Positions 16,073 through 26,202 of a stretch of DNA of 64,000 nt are shown piece by piece. Positions within the stretch are counted from its first letter, which is position 1; the number at the start of each line of letters is the position of its first letter. The notes under the pieces are model-generated. The model did no database searches. It saw nothing but the letters and a program-made list of their open reading frames with translations, and was not told where the DNA came from. The position numbers were made by a program, and so were the translations under genes. This stretch comes from Cohnella cholangitidis (lineage in GTDB: Bacteria > Bacillota > Bacilli > Paenibacillales > Paenibacillaceae), in assembly GCF_014107495.1 (NCBI RefSeq), contig NZ_CP041969.1, forward strand, positions 124,001 through 188,000, given 5' to 3'.

Positions 16073-16720
16073 TTACCCCGATTCTATGCGCTGAGCTACC
16101 GTGAATGCAGCTTCCGTTTTAGCCCGGACTTCATCCAACGTCGTTTGATCGATAAGTTCTACCAATTCCATTCTACCCGCCCAAAAATCGAACACCGCCA
16201 AATCGGTGATTAAGCGATGTACGACGCCTTGCCCCGTTAGCGGTAACGAGCAACTGCGCTTGACCTTGGATTGCCCGTTTTTGTTGACATGTTCCATTAC
16301 GACGATGACTTTCCTCGCGCCATGTACGAGGTCCATCGCGCCTCCCATGCCTTTCACCAGCTTGCCGGGAATAATCCAATTGGCCAGATCTCCTCGCTCC
16401 GATACTTCCATCCCGCCCAGAATGGCTAAATCTAAATGTCCTCCTCGTATCATCGCAAAAGAATCCGCGCTATTGAAATAAGATGCGCCCGTCAACGCCG
16501 TTACCGTTTCCTTGCCGGCATTGATCAGATCGGGATCCACGCCGTCTTCCTCCGGATAAGGTCCGAGCCCGAGCAGACCGTTCTCGGAATGGAGCATGAT
16601 CTCATAGTGCGCGGGAATTTCGTTCGCTATTAACGTAGGCATGCCGATCCCTAGGTTGATGTACATCCCGTTCCGGATTTCCTGAACGGCACGCCTGATG
16701 ATTCGTAAACGCGAATCCAT
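16073..16720 (-). CDS. scoB: 3-oxoacid CoA-transferase, subunit B
   Basis: The 215-residue subunit has the beta-subunit motif [14 protein letters not shown], whose glutamate forms the acyl-CoA thioester intermediate. It also has [15 protein letters not shown] near the start and [15 protein letters not shown]. It pairs with the A subunit encoded 37 bases upstream on the same strand. The complex transfers CoA from succinyl-CoA (or another acyl-CoA) to a 3-oxoacid in ketone body, short-chain fatty acid or aromatic degradation. The exact acid is not determined by sequence. Confidence 0.9.
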   Translation of the reverse strand: MDSRLRIIRRAVQEIRNGMYINLGIGMPTLIANEIPAHYEIMLHSENGLLGLGPYPEEDGVDPDLINAGKETVTALTGASYFNSADSFAMIRGGHLDLAILGGMEVSERGDLANWIIPGKLVKGMGGAMDLVHGARKVIVVMEHVNKNGQSKVKRSCSLPLTGQGVVHRLITDLAVFDFWAGRMELVELIDQTTLDEVRAKTEAAFTVAQRIESG

Positions 16721-16757
16721 CCTTTCACCTCGTTTCGCTCAATCTCGGTTCATAGGG

Positions 16758-17462
16758 TCAATGCGTCGTACGGACCGTCCTTCGCTCGATTCTCTTTTCA
16801 TTCGTAGAACACTTTATCATTCGCTGCACGTAGATTCCCGGGGTATGAATGGAATCCGGGTCAAGCTCGCCAGGCTGGACGATTTCCTCCACTTCCGCGA
16901 TCGTTATCTTTCCAGCCGTTGCGGCGATCGGGTTGAAATTTCTAGCCGTTTTACGGTATACGAGATTCCCTAGCGTATCCGCTTTCCATGCTTTTACGAG
17001 CGCGTAATCTCCGACGATCCCTTGCTCCAGAACATACTTTCGATTGTTGAACATGCGCTGTTCTTTACCGTCGGCGACGGGCGTCCCCACCCCCGCGGGC
17101 ACGAAAAAAGCCGGAATACCTGCCCCGCCTGCGCGTATGCGCTCCGCAAGCGTTCCTTGCGGCACGAGCTCCACTTCCAATTCTCCGCTCAAATATTGCT
17201 GTTCGAATATTTTGTTTTCCCCGACGTAAGAAGAGATCATTTTCCTAATCTGTTTGTTCGCTAGTAGAATCCCGAGCCCCCAATCGTCCACTCCGCAATT
17301 GTTGCTCACTACCGTCAGCTCTTTAACCCCTTTGTTCTTCAACGCCATGATGCCGTTTTCCGGAATGCCGCATAAGCCAAAACCGCCCACGATCAAGGTA
17401 CAGCCGTCCCTAACGTCCTCCACCGCCTCCGTGAAGGATTGCATCACCTTGCGCGTAGTCAT
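16758..17462 (-). CDS. scoA: 3-oxoacid CoA-transferase, subunit A
   Basis: The 234-residue alpha subunit has the family motif [15 protein letters not shown] (residues 21-35), the glycine-rich [17 protein letters not shown], and a C-terminal segment [20 protein letters not shown]. It is the first gene of the scoA-scoB pair. A Lys/Arg-rich C-terminus ([14 protein letters not shown]) extends a few residues past the usual end. No regulator for the operon is adjacent. Confidence 0.9.
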   Translation of the reverse strand: MTTRKVMQSFTEAVEDVRDGCTLIVGGFGLCGIPENGIMALKNKGVKELTVVSNNCGVDDWGLGILLANKQIRKMISSYVGENKIFEQQYLSGELEVELVPQGTLAERIRAGGAGIPAFFVPAGVGTPVADGKEQRMFNNRKYVLEQGIVGDYALVKAWKADTLGNLVYRKTARNFNPIAATAGKITIAEVEEIVQPGELDPDSIHTPGIYVQRMIKCSTNEKRIERRTVRTTH

Positions 17463-17567
17463 GATGCATTGCTCCCTATCCCATTTTGTTTTATCGTATG
17501 ATTTCTCGGTTGCCGGCTCTTGGGTGACTGCCTTTCTTATCGTACGTTTAGTTTACGAACAAGAAGA

Positions 17568-17589
17568 AGACTGCCCTATTCGGCAGTCT
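17568..17589 (-). terminator. Terminator after the FusB-like gene
   Basis: AGACTGCC / GGCAGTCT has a six-base loop. On the reverse strand it is followed by TCTTCTTCTTG, a pyrimidine-rich tract. It lies 27 bases past the stop. Confidence 0.7.
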
Positions 17590-17615
17590 CCCTCGGTTAA
17601 ATCCTATTCTCGTAC

Positions 17616-18269
17616 CTACTCTAGAACCGTGCGAATGAATTTCTCCAGCGCGTCAACATCCGCCGTGTTCTTATTGCAATCGTGGCCGTTCATGCACAAG
17701 TAATTGCCAAGCGATTTGTAGTAATCCGGCGAAGCGTTGGGCGGCTTCTTCTTGAATACCGCAGAGAACAACGCCAGCTCTTCGTACTTGTTGCACACGA
17801 AGCAATAGCTTTTCTTGTTCGTAGGCGTATATCGGCCCTCGATGCCGACGAACTGTCCGTTTAACGGATAAACGATGAACAATTTGTTCGCGGCGATATC
17901 TTGCCAACTTAGATAAGTTACGTAACGAAAATCGATCGAGGCAAGATCGGGAAACTTCAGCTTCTTACTTTTCGGGAAAAGCTTCTTAATTTGTTCCTTC
18001 GTTATCGGCGGAAATTCCGTCAAATAGGGTTCCAGCGAAACGAGATACTTGTGAAAATCATCCGCTGTCTCAAGCGAGGTGACGGCTCCTAGCAATTCGG
18101 CCTGGTTATCCGTGATGTCCGGGAAAAGACCCATGATTTTCGCTTCGGTGTCCGATCTTACCGAATCCACGATCTTACGGTCGGCTACGGTTCTAAGCGC
18201 ATTCAGCAGCACTCCGGTCTGCTTCTTAATGAAATTATAGTGATGGTTTCTAATAAATGGTTTATTCAT
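17616..18269 (-). CDS. FusB/FusC-family EF-G-binding protein
   Basis: The protein has 217 residues from the ATG at 18269, after AAGGGG. It contains an N-terminal helical half and a C-terminal treble-clef zinc finger with YCFVCNKYEE and YLCMNGHDCNKN, so Cys-x2-Cys and Cys-x-x-x-His-x-Cys ligands are present. It also has FRYVTYLSWQDIAANKLFIVY. FusB-type proteins bind EF-G and free it from ribosomes stalled by fusidic acid. Chromosomal homologues are widespread in Firmicutes and may serve in ribosome recycling rather than resistance. It is monocistronic. Confidence 0.85.
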   Translation of the reverse strand: MNKPFIRNHHYNFIKKQTGVLLNALRTVADRKIVDSVRSDTEAKIMGLFPDITDNQAELLGAVTSLETADDFHKYLVSLEPYLTEFPPITKEQIKKLFPKSKKLKFPDLASIDFRYVTYLSWQDIAANKLFIVYPLNGQFVGIEGRYTPTNKKSYCFVCNKYEELALFSAVFKKKPPNASPDYYKSLGNYLCMNGHDCNKNTADVDALEKFIRTVLE

Positions 18270-18503
18270 GGCATTCAGCCCCTTATTATTAATGTTGCGA
18301 ATAAGGCGCAAAGCCAAATATTAGAAACGATATCATTCTAAAGGGGCGATAGGATTAGTCATGATCGCGCCTCACGCAAAGTATCGCCTCCATATCGGGC
18401 TTTGCATGAGTCAAGCCATTCCGACAATCGATGATTGCCATCCCTATCGACCTCCTTTTCCCCAAGATTCGAATATTATAAAAGATATTCGCAGGGATTT
18501 CAA

Positions 18504-20503
18504 TTACGTTAAAATAAACGCTGCTTTTCCGTTAATGAATGAAACGGCGTCGAAGTCGTAATATACCCACGTCTCTATTGTATTGCCCCGTGCGGTCGTG
18601 ATGCTCTTGCTGACCGGATAGCCCCAGGACAGTTTGACTTGATCCTTCGTCATTCCAAGCGTCACGTTACCCGCTTTGATCTGTTTCCATGTCGCTTCGG
18701 ACCAGCGGTACTTTTTCTTAGGATCGTAACTAAACAAATAATGCTCGTCCGAAAATTGCTCGCTTACGAAAGAGGAAATCGTCGCGGAACTCTTGATCGT
18801 TTTGCCGGATGCGGATTTGAATACGACGACGAAATTTCCGGAATCTTCAGGCAAAATATCGGTAACCGTTACTTTCGAGAAGCGATCCCAGTCTTCGTAA
18901 TGGTTAATCCAATAGGTTCTCCCGATATATCGGGCCAGACTGCCTTGCTGAGCCTTCTTGACGAGAGCTGCCGTATCGGTCGATACGACCGTCATCTTCG
19001 CGTCGCCGAAAGAGATGACCGCGGTTTGCCATTTGCCGTCCCATTGAACTTTCGCTCCCGTAGCGTTCGTCAGCAGAGCCCCCGGGACGTAGGTTTCGCC
19101 TTTTTCAGTCAGTGGAGCAACCTTCAGCGACACAGCCTCTCCATTCAACGTTGCGTTCGGGTCCCCCGATTTAAATGAGAATGTCGTATCGCCGATTCTT
19201 GCTTCGAATATGCCGTTCGCGGCAGAGACGGTCCCTCCCAAAGCTTGGATGACGGCTTTTGCGGGCACGAAAACGTTACCGTTAACTTGCTTGGCATATT
19301 TCAGGTTATTTTGCAGGCTAGCGGATACGGTCAGCGATTTGGTTACGCCGCCCGTCGTAACGGTTGCTTGCGCTTGGCTACCCCCAGCACTTTCAACCTG
19401 CCATCCGGCTGAATCGCCAGCAAATGCGGTTTATCTATGGAGACGTTTGCTGCGGTTGGCGCGACTTTGATCTTCGCGCCGTTGGTATACGTCTCCTGAA
19501 TGTTGATTTTAAGAGATTCTCCTACGAGAGGTTTGAGCTCCGATAGAGATACGTCCACTTGCTTAACCGTTGGAACGTCGACGGGTTTGATCTCTTCGTC
19601 GTCATAGAATATCCAGCTTCCATCGCTGCGCATGACATAGAATTGTTTGTAATCGGAATATGTCGCGGTTTTCGCTACGGTTCCGAGACCGGTAACTTGA
19701 TGATCCAGCTTCCACCGCCCCTGGTATTTGCCCGTTTGCCAAAGAGTCCCGTCTTTACGCGTGACTAAGAGAATGTCGGGAGTATCAGGATCTCCGGCAG
19801 TATAAACGATATGAGCCGCATCTTGCGCTACCGTGACCGGAATAATGGTTCCGTTGTCGTCGAAGTTTACCGCGTCATACACAATGACCTGTCCACTGTC
19901 GTATAACAGCGCAGCCCTACCGTAACTCACCGTCATGGACTTTACGGAATTCACATCCGCAATCGTACCTACTTTAACGTTTTTGCCGCCGGAATAATGG
20001 CCTACTAAGATCAACTCCCCGGTTTGAGTCAAGACGGCTAAACTTTTTGATGCAAGACTGTCTCCGTTGCCGCCTCCATAACCGATCATCGAGATCCCTT
20101 CGAGCCCTTTCAGCTTTTTCGAGCCCGACTGCCAGACCGTCCCGTCCGTCTTAAGCCAGTACCCGTCTACAACCTGCTTAACGCCGGTCTGTCCGGCGAC
20201 GGGACGAGAACCGCTCCCGTCAACGCCCCATTCCATTAACTGGCCATCTTCGGATAAGGCCAATCCGCCATAATCATCATTTCCTGCAATCGACGCGAGA
20301 CTACCCGGCGTTCGAATGATCCGATAACCATCCACTTGCGACCACAACGTGCCGTCTTCCATCAGAAACGTATATTTGCCGATAATCTCCTTGATTTTGG
20401 ACTCGCCGCCGGAGGCTGTCGCTTTGTTTACGGATTGTCCCCCCATAAAGCTGAACCCCGCTATGAGAGCAATTGCTACGACGATTTGAATCAGCTTTCT
20501 CAT
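18504..20503 (-). pseudogene. Secreted propeller protein with copper-amine-oxidase-N-like domain, frameshifted
   Basis: From the ATG at 20503 a signal peptide (RKLIQIVVAIALIAGFSFMG) leads into repeated blades with phrases like LMEDGTLWSQVDG, LSEDGQLMEWGVDG and VTRKDGTLWQTG, as in RCC1-type beta propellers. The frame stops at 19343. The next frame continues without a gap: GSQAQATVTTGGVTKSL, then a copper-amine-oxidase N-domain (VNGNVFVPAKAVIQALGGTV) and a C-terminal domain ending at 18504. Adding one G to the five-G coding run (forward C5, 19381-19385) gives one protein of about 666 residues. Such proteins are common secreted proteins of Paenibacillaceae; the role is unknown. Confidence 0.75.
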
Positions 20504-20681
20504 TGCTTGACCTCTTCCCCTGTTGGTTACTTTTTCCATCGTGTAGGATTCGACACAAATCGACGCTTTCCTCCTGGAGGGCGGGCAAGATATCCGGATC
20601 CCGTTTAGAATCGATGCACCAAAGCGGGATATCGCCTATATGCTGTGAGTAAGCGAGTATAAAGGAGAGTGCGAATGATTC

Positions 20682-21284
20682 ATGTACGGATACGTGTCAC
20701 CCTATCATTATTACTTCAGGCAGAGCCCGCCTAAATATTGGACGCCTTCGAAGGTCGAATTAAACCGCAAGTTGCGATCGTTGTGGGAACAGCACGTTTT
20801 CTGGACGAGATTAACGGTTAACAGTATCGTCGGACGCCTTCCCGACGATAAGGAAACGACGGCAAGGCTTCTGCGCAACCCGAAGGATTTTGCCGCGCTT
20901 CTAAAGCCCTTGTACGGGGCGGAGATTGCCAATACGTTCGATAAGTTGCTCACGGAACATTTAACGATAGCGGCGGAGCTCGTCAAAGCATTGCAAGCAG
21001 GCAATTCCGCGGCGGCTAGCGACGCGCAGAAACGTTGGTTTGCCAATGCGGACGCGATCGCGGTTTTCCTCAACCGGATTAACCCTTACTGGTCGACGGA
21101 GGAATGGAGAAAAATGCTCTATGAGCACCTCAGGCTTCTGAGCGCCGAGGTCGCATCCCGCTTAGCCGGAAATTACGCCGAGAACGTCGCCGTTAGCGAC
21201 CAAATCCAATCGCAAGCCCTCGAAATGGCCGACGTGATGACATACGGAATTATTCAGCAGTTTCCAAACGCGTTTATGGGATAA
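20682..21284 (+). CDS. Hypothetical helical protein, 200 aa
   Basis: The protein starts with an aromatic stretch (YGYVSPYHYYFRQSPPKYW) and then appears wholly helical. Two similar halves can be seen: LWEQHVFWTRLTVNSIVGRL with LLTEHLTIAAELVKAL, and WRKMLYEHLRLLSAEVASRL with ADVMTYGIIQQFPN. This spacing of E-H pairs suggests a four-helix bundle. I do not recognise a named family, and a metal site is possible but not shown. The ribosome binding site is AAGGAGAG. A second ATG eight bases upstream (20674) is out of frame. Confidence 0.6.
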   Translation: MYGYVSPYHYYFRQSPPKYWTPSKVELNRKLRSLWEQHVFWTRLTVNSIVGRLPDDKETTARLLRNPKDFAALLKPLYGAEIANTFDKLLTEHLTIAAELVKALQAGNSAAASDAQKRWFANADAIAVFLNRINPYWSTEEWRKMLYEHLRLLSAEVASRLAGNYAENVAVSDQIQSQALEMADVMTYGIIQQFPNAFMG

Positions 21285-21301
21285 CGCATTGCCGACTGCA
21301 A

Positions 21302-21346
21302 AAAGAGCAGTCCATGACCAAGATAACTTAGTCTTGACTGCTCTTT
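21302..21346 (+). terminator. Intrinsic terminator
   Basis: An 11-bp perfect stem, AAAGAGCAGTC (21302-21312) / GACTGCTCTTT (21336-21346), follows the 200-residue gene by 17 bases. The loop is 23 bases. Confidence 0.75.
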
Positions 21347-21473
21347 ATGGTTATTTTGAGACGTCTACTATCCAACTACAGCCGAAGACTAACGTTATAG
21401 TTAGGTTGTCAACCTATTTTATGTATGCTATAAATAGTTTAGCTTTGATAATGATCAGGAGGAGATGTTCTAT

Positions 21474-21932
21474 ATGATCGCAAACGATATGATGATTAGA
21501 AACGTATACAAAGTCAAAGAAGACGACACGATCCGATCCGTGCTCGAGAAGTTTATCGATCACGGCATCAGCGGACTTCCGGTCGTCAATGACAACAATG
21601 AGATCGTCGCTTTCATCAGCGACGGAGATATTATGAAGTATATCGGGAAACATAATGATATCGTCTTCGATTTCGTCTTTATTGTCGGTTTCATTAAAGG
21701 AGATCAAGATCAATACGAGGAACGGATCCGCAAAATTCTCGATCTTAACGTCATGGCTATCGCCAACAAAAAAGTCATGAAAGCGAAATGGGATGAGCCT
21801 GTCGAGAATATCGCGAGCATCTTGGGCGGCAAACAAATCAAAAAACTGCCGATCGAGCGAAACGGGGTCCTAGTCGGCATTATTAGCCGGGGCGATGTCA
21901 TCAGAAGCTCGTTCAAGGATCTTCTTAAATAA
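21474..21932 (+). CDS. CBS-pair domain protein
   Basis: The protein has 152 residues and two CBS motifs: residues about 1-60 (VLEKFIDHGISGLPVVNDNN, EIVAFISDGDIMKYI) and 90-150 (MKAKWDEPVENIASILGGKQ, LVGIISRGDVIRSS). CBS pairs bind adenosine nucleotides and sense energy or ionic state. No catalytic domain is attached, so a partner protein is likely. I chose the ATG at 21474, nine bases after GGAGGAG; an ATG at 21465 is too close to that site. Confidence 0.85.
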   Translation: MIANDMMIRNVYKVKEDDTIRSVLEKFIDHGISGLPVVNDNNEIVAFISDGDIMKYIGKHNDIVFDFVFIVGFIKGDQDQYEERIRKILDLNVMAIANKKVMKAKWDEPVENIASILGGKQIKKLPIERNGVLVGIISRGDVIRSSFKDLLK

Positions 21933-21960
21933 GACCACTCGAGTTATTATCCAACTAAAC

Positions 21961-21997
21961 GAAGGACGTACCGGCATAGCCCTCCGGTACGTCCTTC
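21961..21997. terminator. Bidirectional terminator
   Basis: A 14-bp perfect stem (GAAGGACGTACCGG / CCGGTACGTCCTTC) separates the convergent CBS and MFS genes. The loop is nine bases. Confidence 0.85.
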
Positions 21998-22024
21998 AAC
22001 ATCTGCCGTTGACTTCGACCTTTC

Positions 22025-23230
22025 CTATTTTAATAACTCCCTCCCTCTCAAAAGCACGTTTAATTTTTCCGAGAACAACAAGATAGCAACCGCGCAAACG
22101 ACGATAAAAACCGGAAATATGCCGATTGTCGAATAAGAAGCCATGAAACCGAGCAAAGGAGGCAAAAACGTACTTCCCGTATACGCCACCGCCATTTGGT
22201 AACCCATTATCGTCTGGGAGTGTTTTTTCCCGAAGCGCACCGGAGTTTCATGCAACATGCAAGGGAAGATCGGTGCCAATCCCAGTCCCACGACCATAAA
22301 ACCCGCTAAGGAAAATTCCGTCGACAAGGGCAAGATCATCAGAACCGCGCCGGCCAAAGCCGTGATTTGCCCTCCCCTAATGAGTGTACGGTTACCGACC
22401 TTGAAAGTAATGAATCCGGTAAGGAATCGGCCTATCGTAATGCCAGCGAAAAACAAGGAAACCCATTGCGCTGCTGCAGCCGCGGACAATTCCTTCACGT
22501 TTACGAGAAAGCTGCTTCCCCATAGTCCCATCGTGGCTTCTATACCCGAATACATCAAGAAAGATAGGAGTGCCATTTTTACGCCCTTAATCTGCAACGG
22601 TTTGGAATGATCGGACGGTTCTTCCTCTCCGTCCCCGTCTAGCTGTTCTCGTCCTCCGCTTGAAGCCGCTTGGCTAAGCTTAGCGACCCGATTCCATAAT
22701 GGAAGCGCGAAGATCAGGATGACCACTAGAGCAAACTGTATAACGGCAACGGTTACATATCCGTCTCTCCATGTGCTTTGCCCCGAAATATACTGAGCCA
22801 TGATAATGGGTCCTAACGTGGCTCCGACTCCCCAGAAACAATGCAGCCAACTCATATGGTGCGCTTTGTAATGAGCGGCAACGTAATTATTGAGACCGGC
22901 ATCTACGGACCCTCCGCCTAATCCAAGCGGAACGGCGCATACGACTAACCAAGCCAGCGATGGCGCAACGGCAAAGCCTAGCAAAGCTCCAGCCGTCATG
23001 ATACAGCTAGCCAGCGTCACTTTCCCTGTTCCGAACCTTCCAAGCACGGCTCCGCTTGCCAAACTGGACACGATCGTTCCAGCTGCTATGGTCATATAGA
23101 GCAATCCTGCGGTTTCGAGCGGCGCGTCGTACTGCAATCGCATGACGGGCCATGCCGCTCCTAACAACGAATCGGGTAAACCTAAGCTTATAAATGCCAT
23201 ATAAATAATAAATAAAAAAAATGTAGCCAT
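22025..23230 (-). CDS. MFS transporter
   Basis: The 401-residue protein has 12 helices. It begins with FLFIIYMAFISLGLPDSLLG, a pattern of sugar or oligosaccharide-type MFS proteins (FucP/Bypass-like), and has GLGGGSVDAGLNNYVAAHY near helix 4 and a large acidic loop in the centre (EQLDGDGEEEPSDHSK). It follows a ROK regulator by 25 bases, which suggests uptake of a sugar controlled by that regulator. Confidence 0.8.
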   Translation of the reverse strand: MATFFLFIIYMAFISLGLPDSLLGAAWPVMRLQYDAPLETAGLLYMTIAAGTIVSSLASGAVLGRFGTGKVTLASCIMTAGALLGFAVAPSLAWLVVCAVPLGLGGGSVDAGLNNYVAAHYKAHHMSWLHCFWGVGATLGPIIMAQYISGQSTWRDGYVTVAVIQFALVVILIFALPLWNRVAKLSQAASSGGREQLDGDGEEEPSDHSKPLQIKGVKMALLSFLMYSGIEATMGLWGSSFLVNVKELSAAAAAQWVSLFFAGITIGRFLTGFITFKVGNRTLIRGGQITALAGAVLMILPLSTEFSLAGFMVVGLGLAPIFPCMLHETPVRFGKKHSQTIMGYQMAVAYTGSTFLPPLLGFMASYSTIGIFPVFIVVCAVAILLFSEKLNVLLRGRELLK

Positions 23231-23255
23231 ATCGTTTCTTGCGCTCCCGTATCTT

Positions 23256-24284
23256 CTATATTCTCGTTCCCTTGATCATGAGGCTAAGCCCTAAAGTCTG
23301 TAATCCATATAAGTAATCTTGTTTCCAATCGCTCTCCGTAAGCTTCGGGAGATGTTCTTCAGGAATATAAGCGGCGCATCGTGATGCGATCCGGGCCGTG
23401 ATGGAATCGTTCACTTCATCGCGGCAAAAGATAACCGTGCCGGGATTTAGGATTGCCGTAAATGTAACTACCAACCGGCTTATGGCATCTATCTTTTCCT
23501 CAGTAATAGGTTTACCCGTTCCTTGTTCGCCTTCCCGAGTCAAAGCTTGCAGAAAATTACGGTCATTATAGAGCGGGACGAATGAAACTTCTCCCGAGAA
23601 AAACGTACTTCCCCTTACCACGTCTCCATTGATCATAATCCCGGCTCCCGGACCATTCTGACCGAAATAGAGATAAATCAAGGAGGAATGAATATTATTC
23701 CGCTTGTGGTAATAACCGATAACGGCGGCGTTCATATCGTTCTCTACGACGACCGGGATTGAAAAACGCTCCTCGAACAATCCCTTCAAATCAAAATCAT
23801 AAAAATGCTCATAGTTCGGAATATAAATAATCTTCCCCTTGTTGACCGATCCCGGTACGCCGATTGCCATGGAACCGATTTGGGGATATTTCCTTACGAT
23901 CTCTTCTACGCGCTTCGTTAGGCTCTGAATATCATCCATAAGGACGCTCAAAGTTTGACCTTGCTCTTTCACTTCTCCAACGCAATTAAAAACGATGTAA
24001 TTCGTTTCCGTTTTCTCCAAAAAGATGGCCAAACCTAACGTATGCTCCGGATTGTACCGATATCTATTCGCTCTTCTCCCGCCGCTTGAATCATCTAACC
24101 CGACTGAGATCAGTTCTCCGTCTTTCTCCATTTCCGTTATGAACTTGCTGATCGTCGGAAAACTGATATCTAGCTTGCGGCTCAGTTCAACCTTCGTGGC
24201 GCTTCCCGATTCAAGAAGAGCAACGCGTATTCTGCGAAAAATCGCTTTTTTCATTTCTTTTGGAGTTGCCGTCAACTCATCCAC
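23256..24284 (-). CDS. ROK-family transcriptional regulator
   Basis: The protein has 342 residues from the GTG at 24284, after AGGAGGAGG. Residues about 10-65 form the winged helix (SATKVELSRKLDISFPTISK). The ROK domain follows, with MAIGVPGSVNKGKI, VENDMNAAVIGYY and a glycine-rich FGQNGPGAGIMINGDVVRGS. The usual ROK zinc site (CxCGxxGC) is absent; the corresponding region is VSFVPLYNDRNFLQAL. It is thus a NagC/XylR-type repressor lacking the zinc finger. The MFS gene downstream is its probable target. Confidence 0.82.
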   Translation of the reverse strand: MDELTATPKEMKKAIFRRIRVALLESGSATKVELSRKLDISFPTISKFITEMEKDGELISVGLDDSSGGRRANRYRYNPEHTLGLAIFLEKTETNYIVFNCVGEVKEQGQTLSVLMDDIQSLTKRVEEIVRKYPQIGSMAIGVPGSVNKGKIIYIPNYEHFYDFDLKGLFEERFSIPVVVENDMNAAVIGYYHKRNNIHSSLIYLYFGQNGPGAGIMINGDVVRGSTFFSGEVSFVPLYNDRNFLQALTREGEQGTGKPITEEKIDAISRLVVTFTAILNPGTVIFCRDEVNDSITARIASRCAAYIPEEHLPKLTESDWKQDYLYGLQTLGLSLMIKGTRI

Positions 24285-24452
24285 ACGGATACACCTCCTC
24301 CTGCTCCCGCACACTTATTAAACATCTTTAATAAGTTACAACGATAATAACAGAAATTCCAAACCGTGAAAAGCGAAAAATAGCCCGCCCCACCGCGCCG
24401 CCGCAATCGGGTTGGCTTGGTAGATTGAGCTATTTTATCGATATGCCCTATA

Positions 24453-24914
24453 TTAATCAAAAAGGTATTTAGCGTCTTTATCGAAGTATTCAAACACTTG
24501 ATCGAGCAGCGAGATTAAAGTTTCGCTTTGCTCTTTGCCTAATTTCTCGATTAGACCGGTGAATGCTTGTTCTATGCGCTGCCCCATCTTTCGCACGATT
24601 TCTTCGCCGCTTGCCGACAATCTAATATCGGACACTCTCCGGTCTTTGGCGTCTACTGCTTTCTCGATATAACCGTTATGATGCAAGCTTTTGATAATCT
24701 GAGTAACCGTCGGCGAAGTGATGGCCAGCCTTCTGCTGATCTCGGACACCATGACCCCTTGATCGCTCTCGCTCGCAATCTCCTTAATCCGCATCAATAC
24801 TCTGATCTCGCTTGGTTTTATTCGTTGAATGGATTGCCTGCGCCAATCGGCTCTGGCGAATTTCTCGAAAGTTTCGATTAATCTTCTGGTTTCCGGAGTG
24901 ATTTCGCTATCCAT
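24453..24914 (-). CDS. MarR-family transcriptional regulator
   Basis: The 153-residue protein has a winged helix at residues about 50-115 (VSEISRRLAITSPTVTQIIK, DAKDRRVSDIRLSASGEEIV) with flanking dimerisation helices, as in MarR. It has no obvious target next to it except the upstream YdcZ-type genes. The effector is unknown. Confidence 0.85.
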   Translation of the reverse strand: MDSEITPETRRLIETFEKFARADWRRQSIQRIKPSEIRVLMRIKEIASESDQGVMVSEISRRLAITSPTVTQIIKSLHHNGYIEKAVDAKDRRVSDIRLSASGEEIVRKMGQRIEQAFTGLIEKLGKEQSETLISLLDQVFEYFDKDAKYLFD

Positions 24915-25003
24915 TGCTTCTCCCTCATTTCTAAAGTCAGTTTACATGAATTCAGAAAGAGGTTCAATGAGACGAAGCATAGCTCTCCGAAAATATAACT
25001 TAG

Positions 25004-25465
25004 CTAATTATGTGCGGCTCCATTCTTGAACGACCCGCCGAATTTAAATAAAACGATCCCTCCGACGATAACGAGCACTCCGATCAACTGCTTGAAAGTA
25101 AAAGGGATTTGTTCAAGGCCTAACCAACCTAACGAGTCCCATAATAGAGCAAATCCAAGCTGCGAGCTCAGAGCGATGGAAATGGCGTAAGTAGGACCAA
25201 GCAGCTTTATCCCCTGTACGAGGCAGACGACCACACCTACCCCGATCATTCCGCTGAACCAATACCACGTCTTCATATTTTGCATTGCAAACAATTGATT
25301 GCCTTCAAAGAGCAAACCAAAAGCCAAAGAGGCGAGAAACCCTAGTCCCAACACGAGCGCGGTAGTGGTCCAAGTTCCCGCTCGTTCGTTCACCTTGCTG
25401 TTGAAAATATTTTGCAAACCCACTAACGAACCTGCGACGATCGATAACAAAAGTCCTTGAACCAT
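25004..25465 (-). CDS. DMT transporter, YdcZ (DUF606) type
   Basis: The 153-residue protein has five helices, half the size of a normal DMT carrier. It opens with SIVAGSLVGLQNIFNSKVNE and contains GPTYAISIALSSQLGFALLWD, features of the DUF606/YdcZ family, which works as dimers of half-size units. A related half-size gene lies upstream of the Crp-like gene, so the two may form a heterodimer. The substrate is unknown. Confidence 0.82.
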   Translation of the reverse strand: MVQGLLLSIVAGSLVGLQNIFNSKVNERAGTWTTTALVLGLGFLASLAFGLLFEGNQLFAMQNMKTWYWFSGMIGVGVVVCLVQGIKLLGPTYAISIALSSQLGFALLWDSLGWLGLEQIPFTFKQLIGVLVIVGGIVLFKFGGSFKNGAAHN

Positions 25466-25480
25466 AGCCTACACTCCTAT

Positions 25481-26179
25481 TTATTCATAGATGTTCTGGC
25501 TGGCCAGCGCGCTTAACCCTTCTCTGTCCTTAATGAGAATAAAACCTTTCTTGCGCTCGATCAGCCCATCCGAACAGAATCGTCGGAGCACCCGATTCAA
25601 ATGCCGATAACTCGTTCCGATTAAATTCGCGGCGTCCGTTAGACTAGAAGGGCTTATTTGATCATTAAGCAATCGATCGGTATCGTCAAAGAAAATGGAT
25701 AATAGATAACTCGCCAACCTTACTTCCACCGGATACATCAAATTAAACCGCATGGAATCGGATTTAATGGCAAACTTGTCGGTAATGATATTCAGCAAAA
25801 ATTTCAGCAGAGCCGGATCGTCTTTGGCGTATTGATCTAACCAACGATACTGGATCCCGATCATGCGGACCGGCGATACGGCCTCCACCGTATTCATGAT
25901 GTCCATTCCGCGTACGTATTCGATATCTCCGATCACTTCGAGTGGCGTCTTAAAGGAGAGAATGAGCGTTTTCCCCTCGGGAGACGTCGTATAAATCTTG
26001 AGCTTGCCCTTCACGAGGATGTATAAATACTGTGCCGGATCGTCTTGGGAACAGATGAGCTCGTCTTGATCAAAGTCGTACAGCGACAAATACGGCAATA
26101 ATCGTTCATTAAAGACGGATTCTATGCGATGAACTCGCATATAGTCATTCAACAGTTCTCGATCTAATCTTTGTTTCAT
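25481..26179 (-). CDS. Crp/Fnr-family transcriptional regulator
   Basis: The 232-residue protein has a cyclic-nucleotide-binding-like beta roll (residues 30-130; ICSQDDPAQYLYILVKGKLK) and a C-terminal HTH (residues about 165-222; LTDAANLIGTSYRHLNRVLR). The cNMP-binding RxA/S pocket is not clearly kept, and no Cys cluster of the FNR type is present. It resembles the YeiL/Crp-like regulators. It is encoded between two YdcZ-type half-transporters with gaps of 15 and 23 bases, so it probably controls them. Confidence 0.83.
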   Translation of the reverse strand: MKQRLDRELLNDYMRVHRIESVFNERLLPYLSLYDFDQDELICSQDDPAQYLYILVKGKLKIYTTSPEGKTLILSFKTPLEVIGDIEYVRGMDIMNTVEAVSPVRMIGIQYRWLDQYAKDDPALLKFLLNIITDKFAIKSDSMRFNLMYPVEVRLASYLLSIFFDDTDRLLNDQISPSSLTDAANLIGTSYRHLNRVLRRFCSDGLIERKKGFILIKDREGLSALASQNIYE

Positions 26180-26202
26180 AACCCGATGTCACCTCCGCAC
26201 AA

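Noticed and set aside
18361..18561. A 66-codon + strand frame between the FusB-like gene and the propeller gene
   Set aside because: There is no ribosome binding site or recognisable domain, and its end overlaps the end of the propeller gene.
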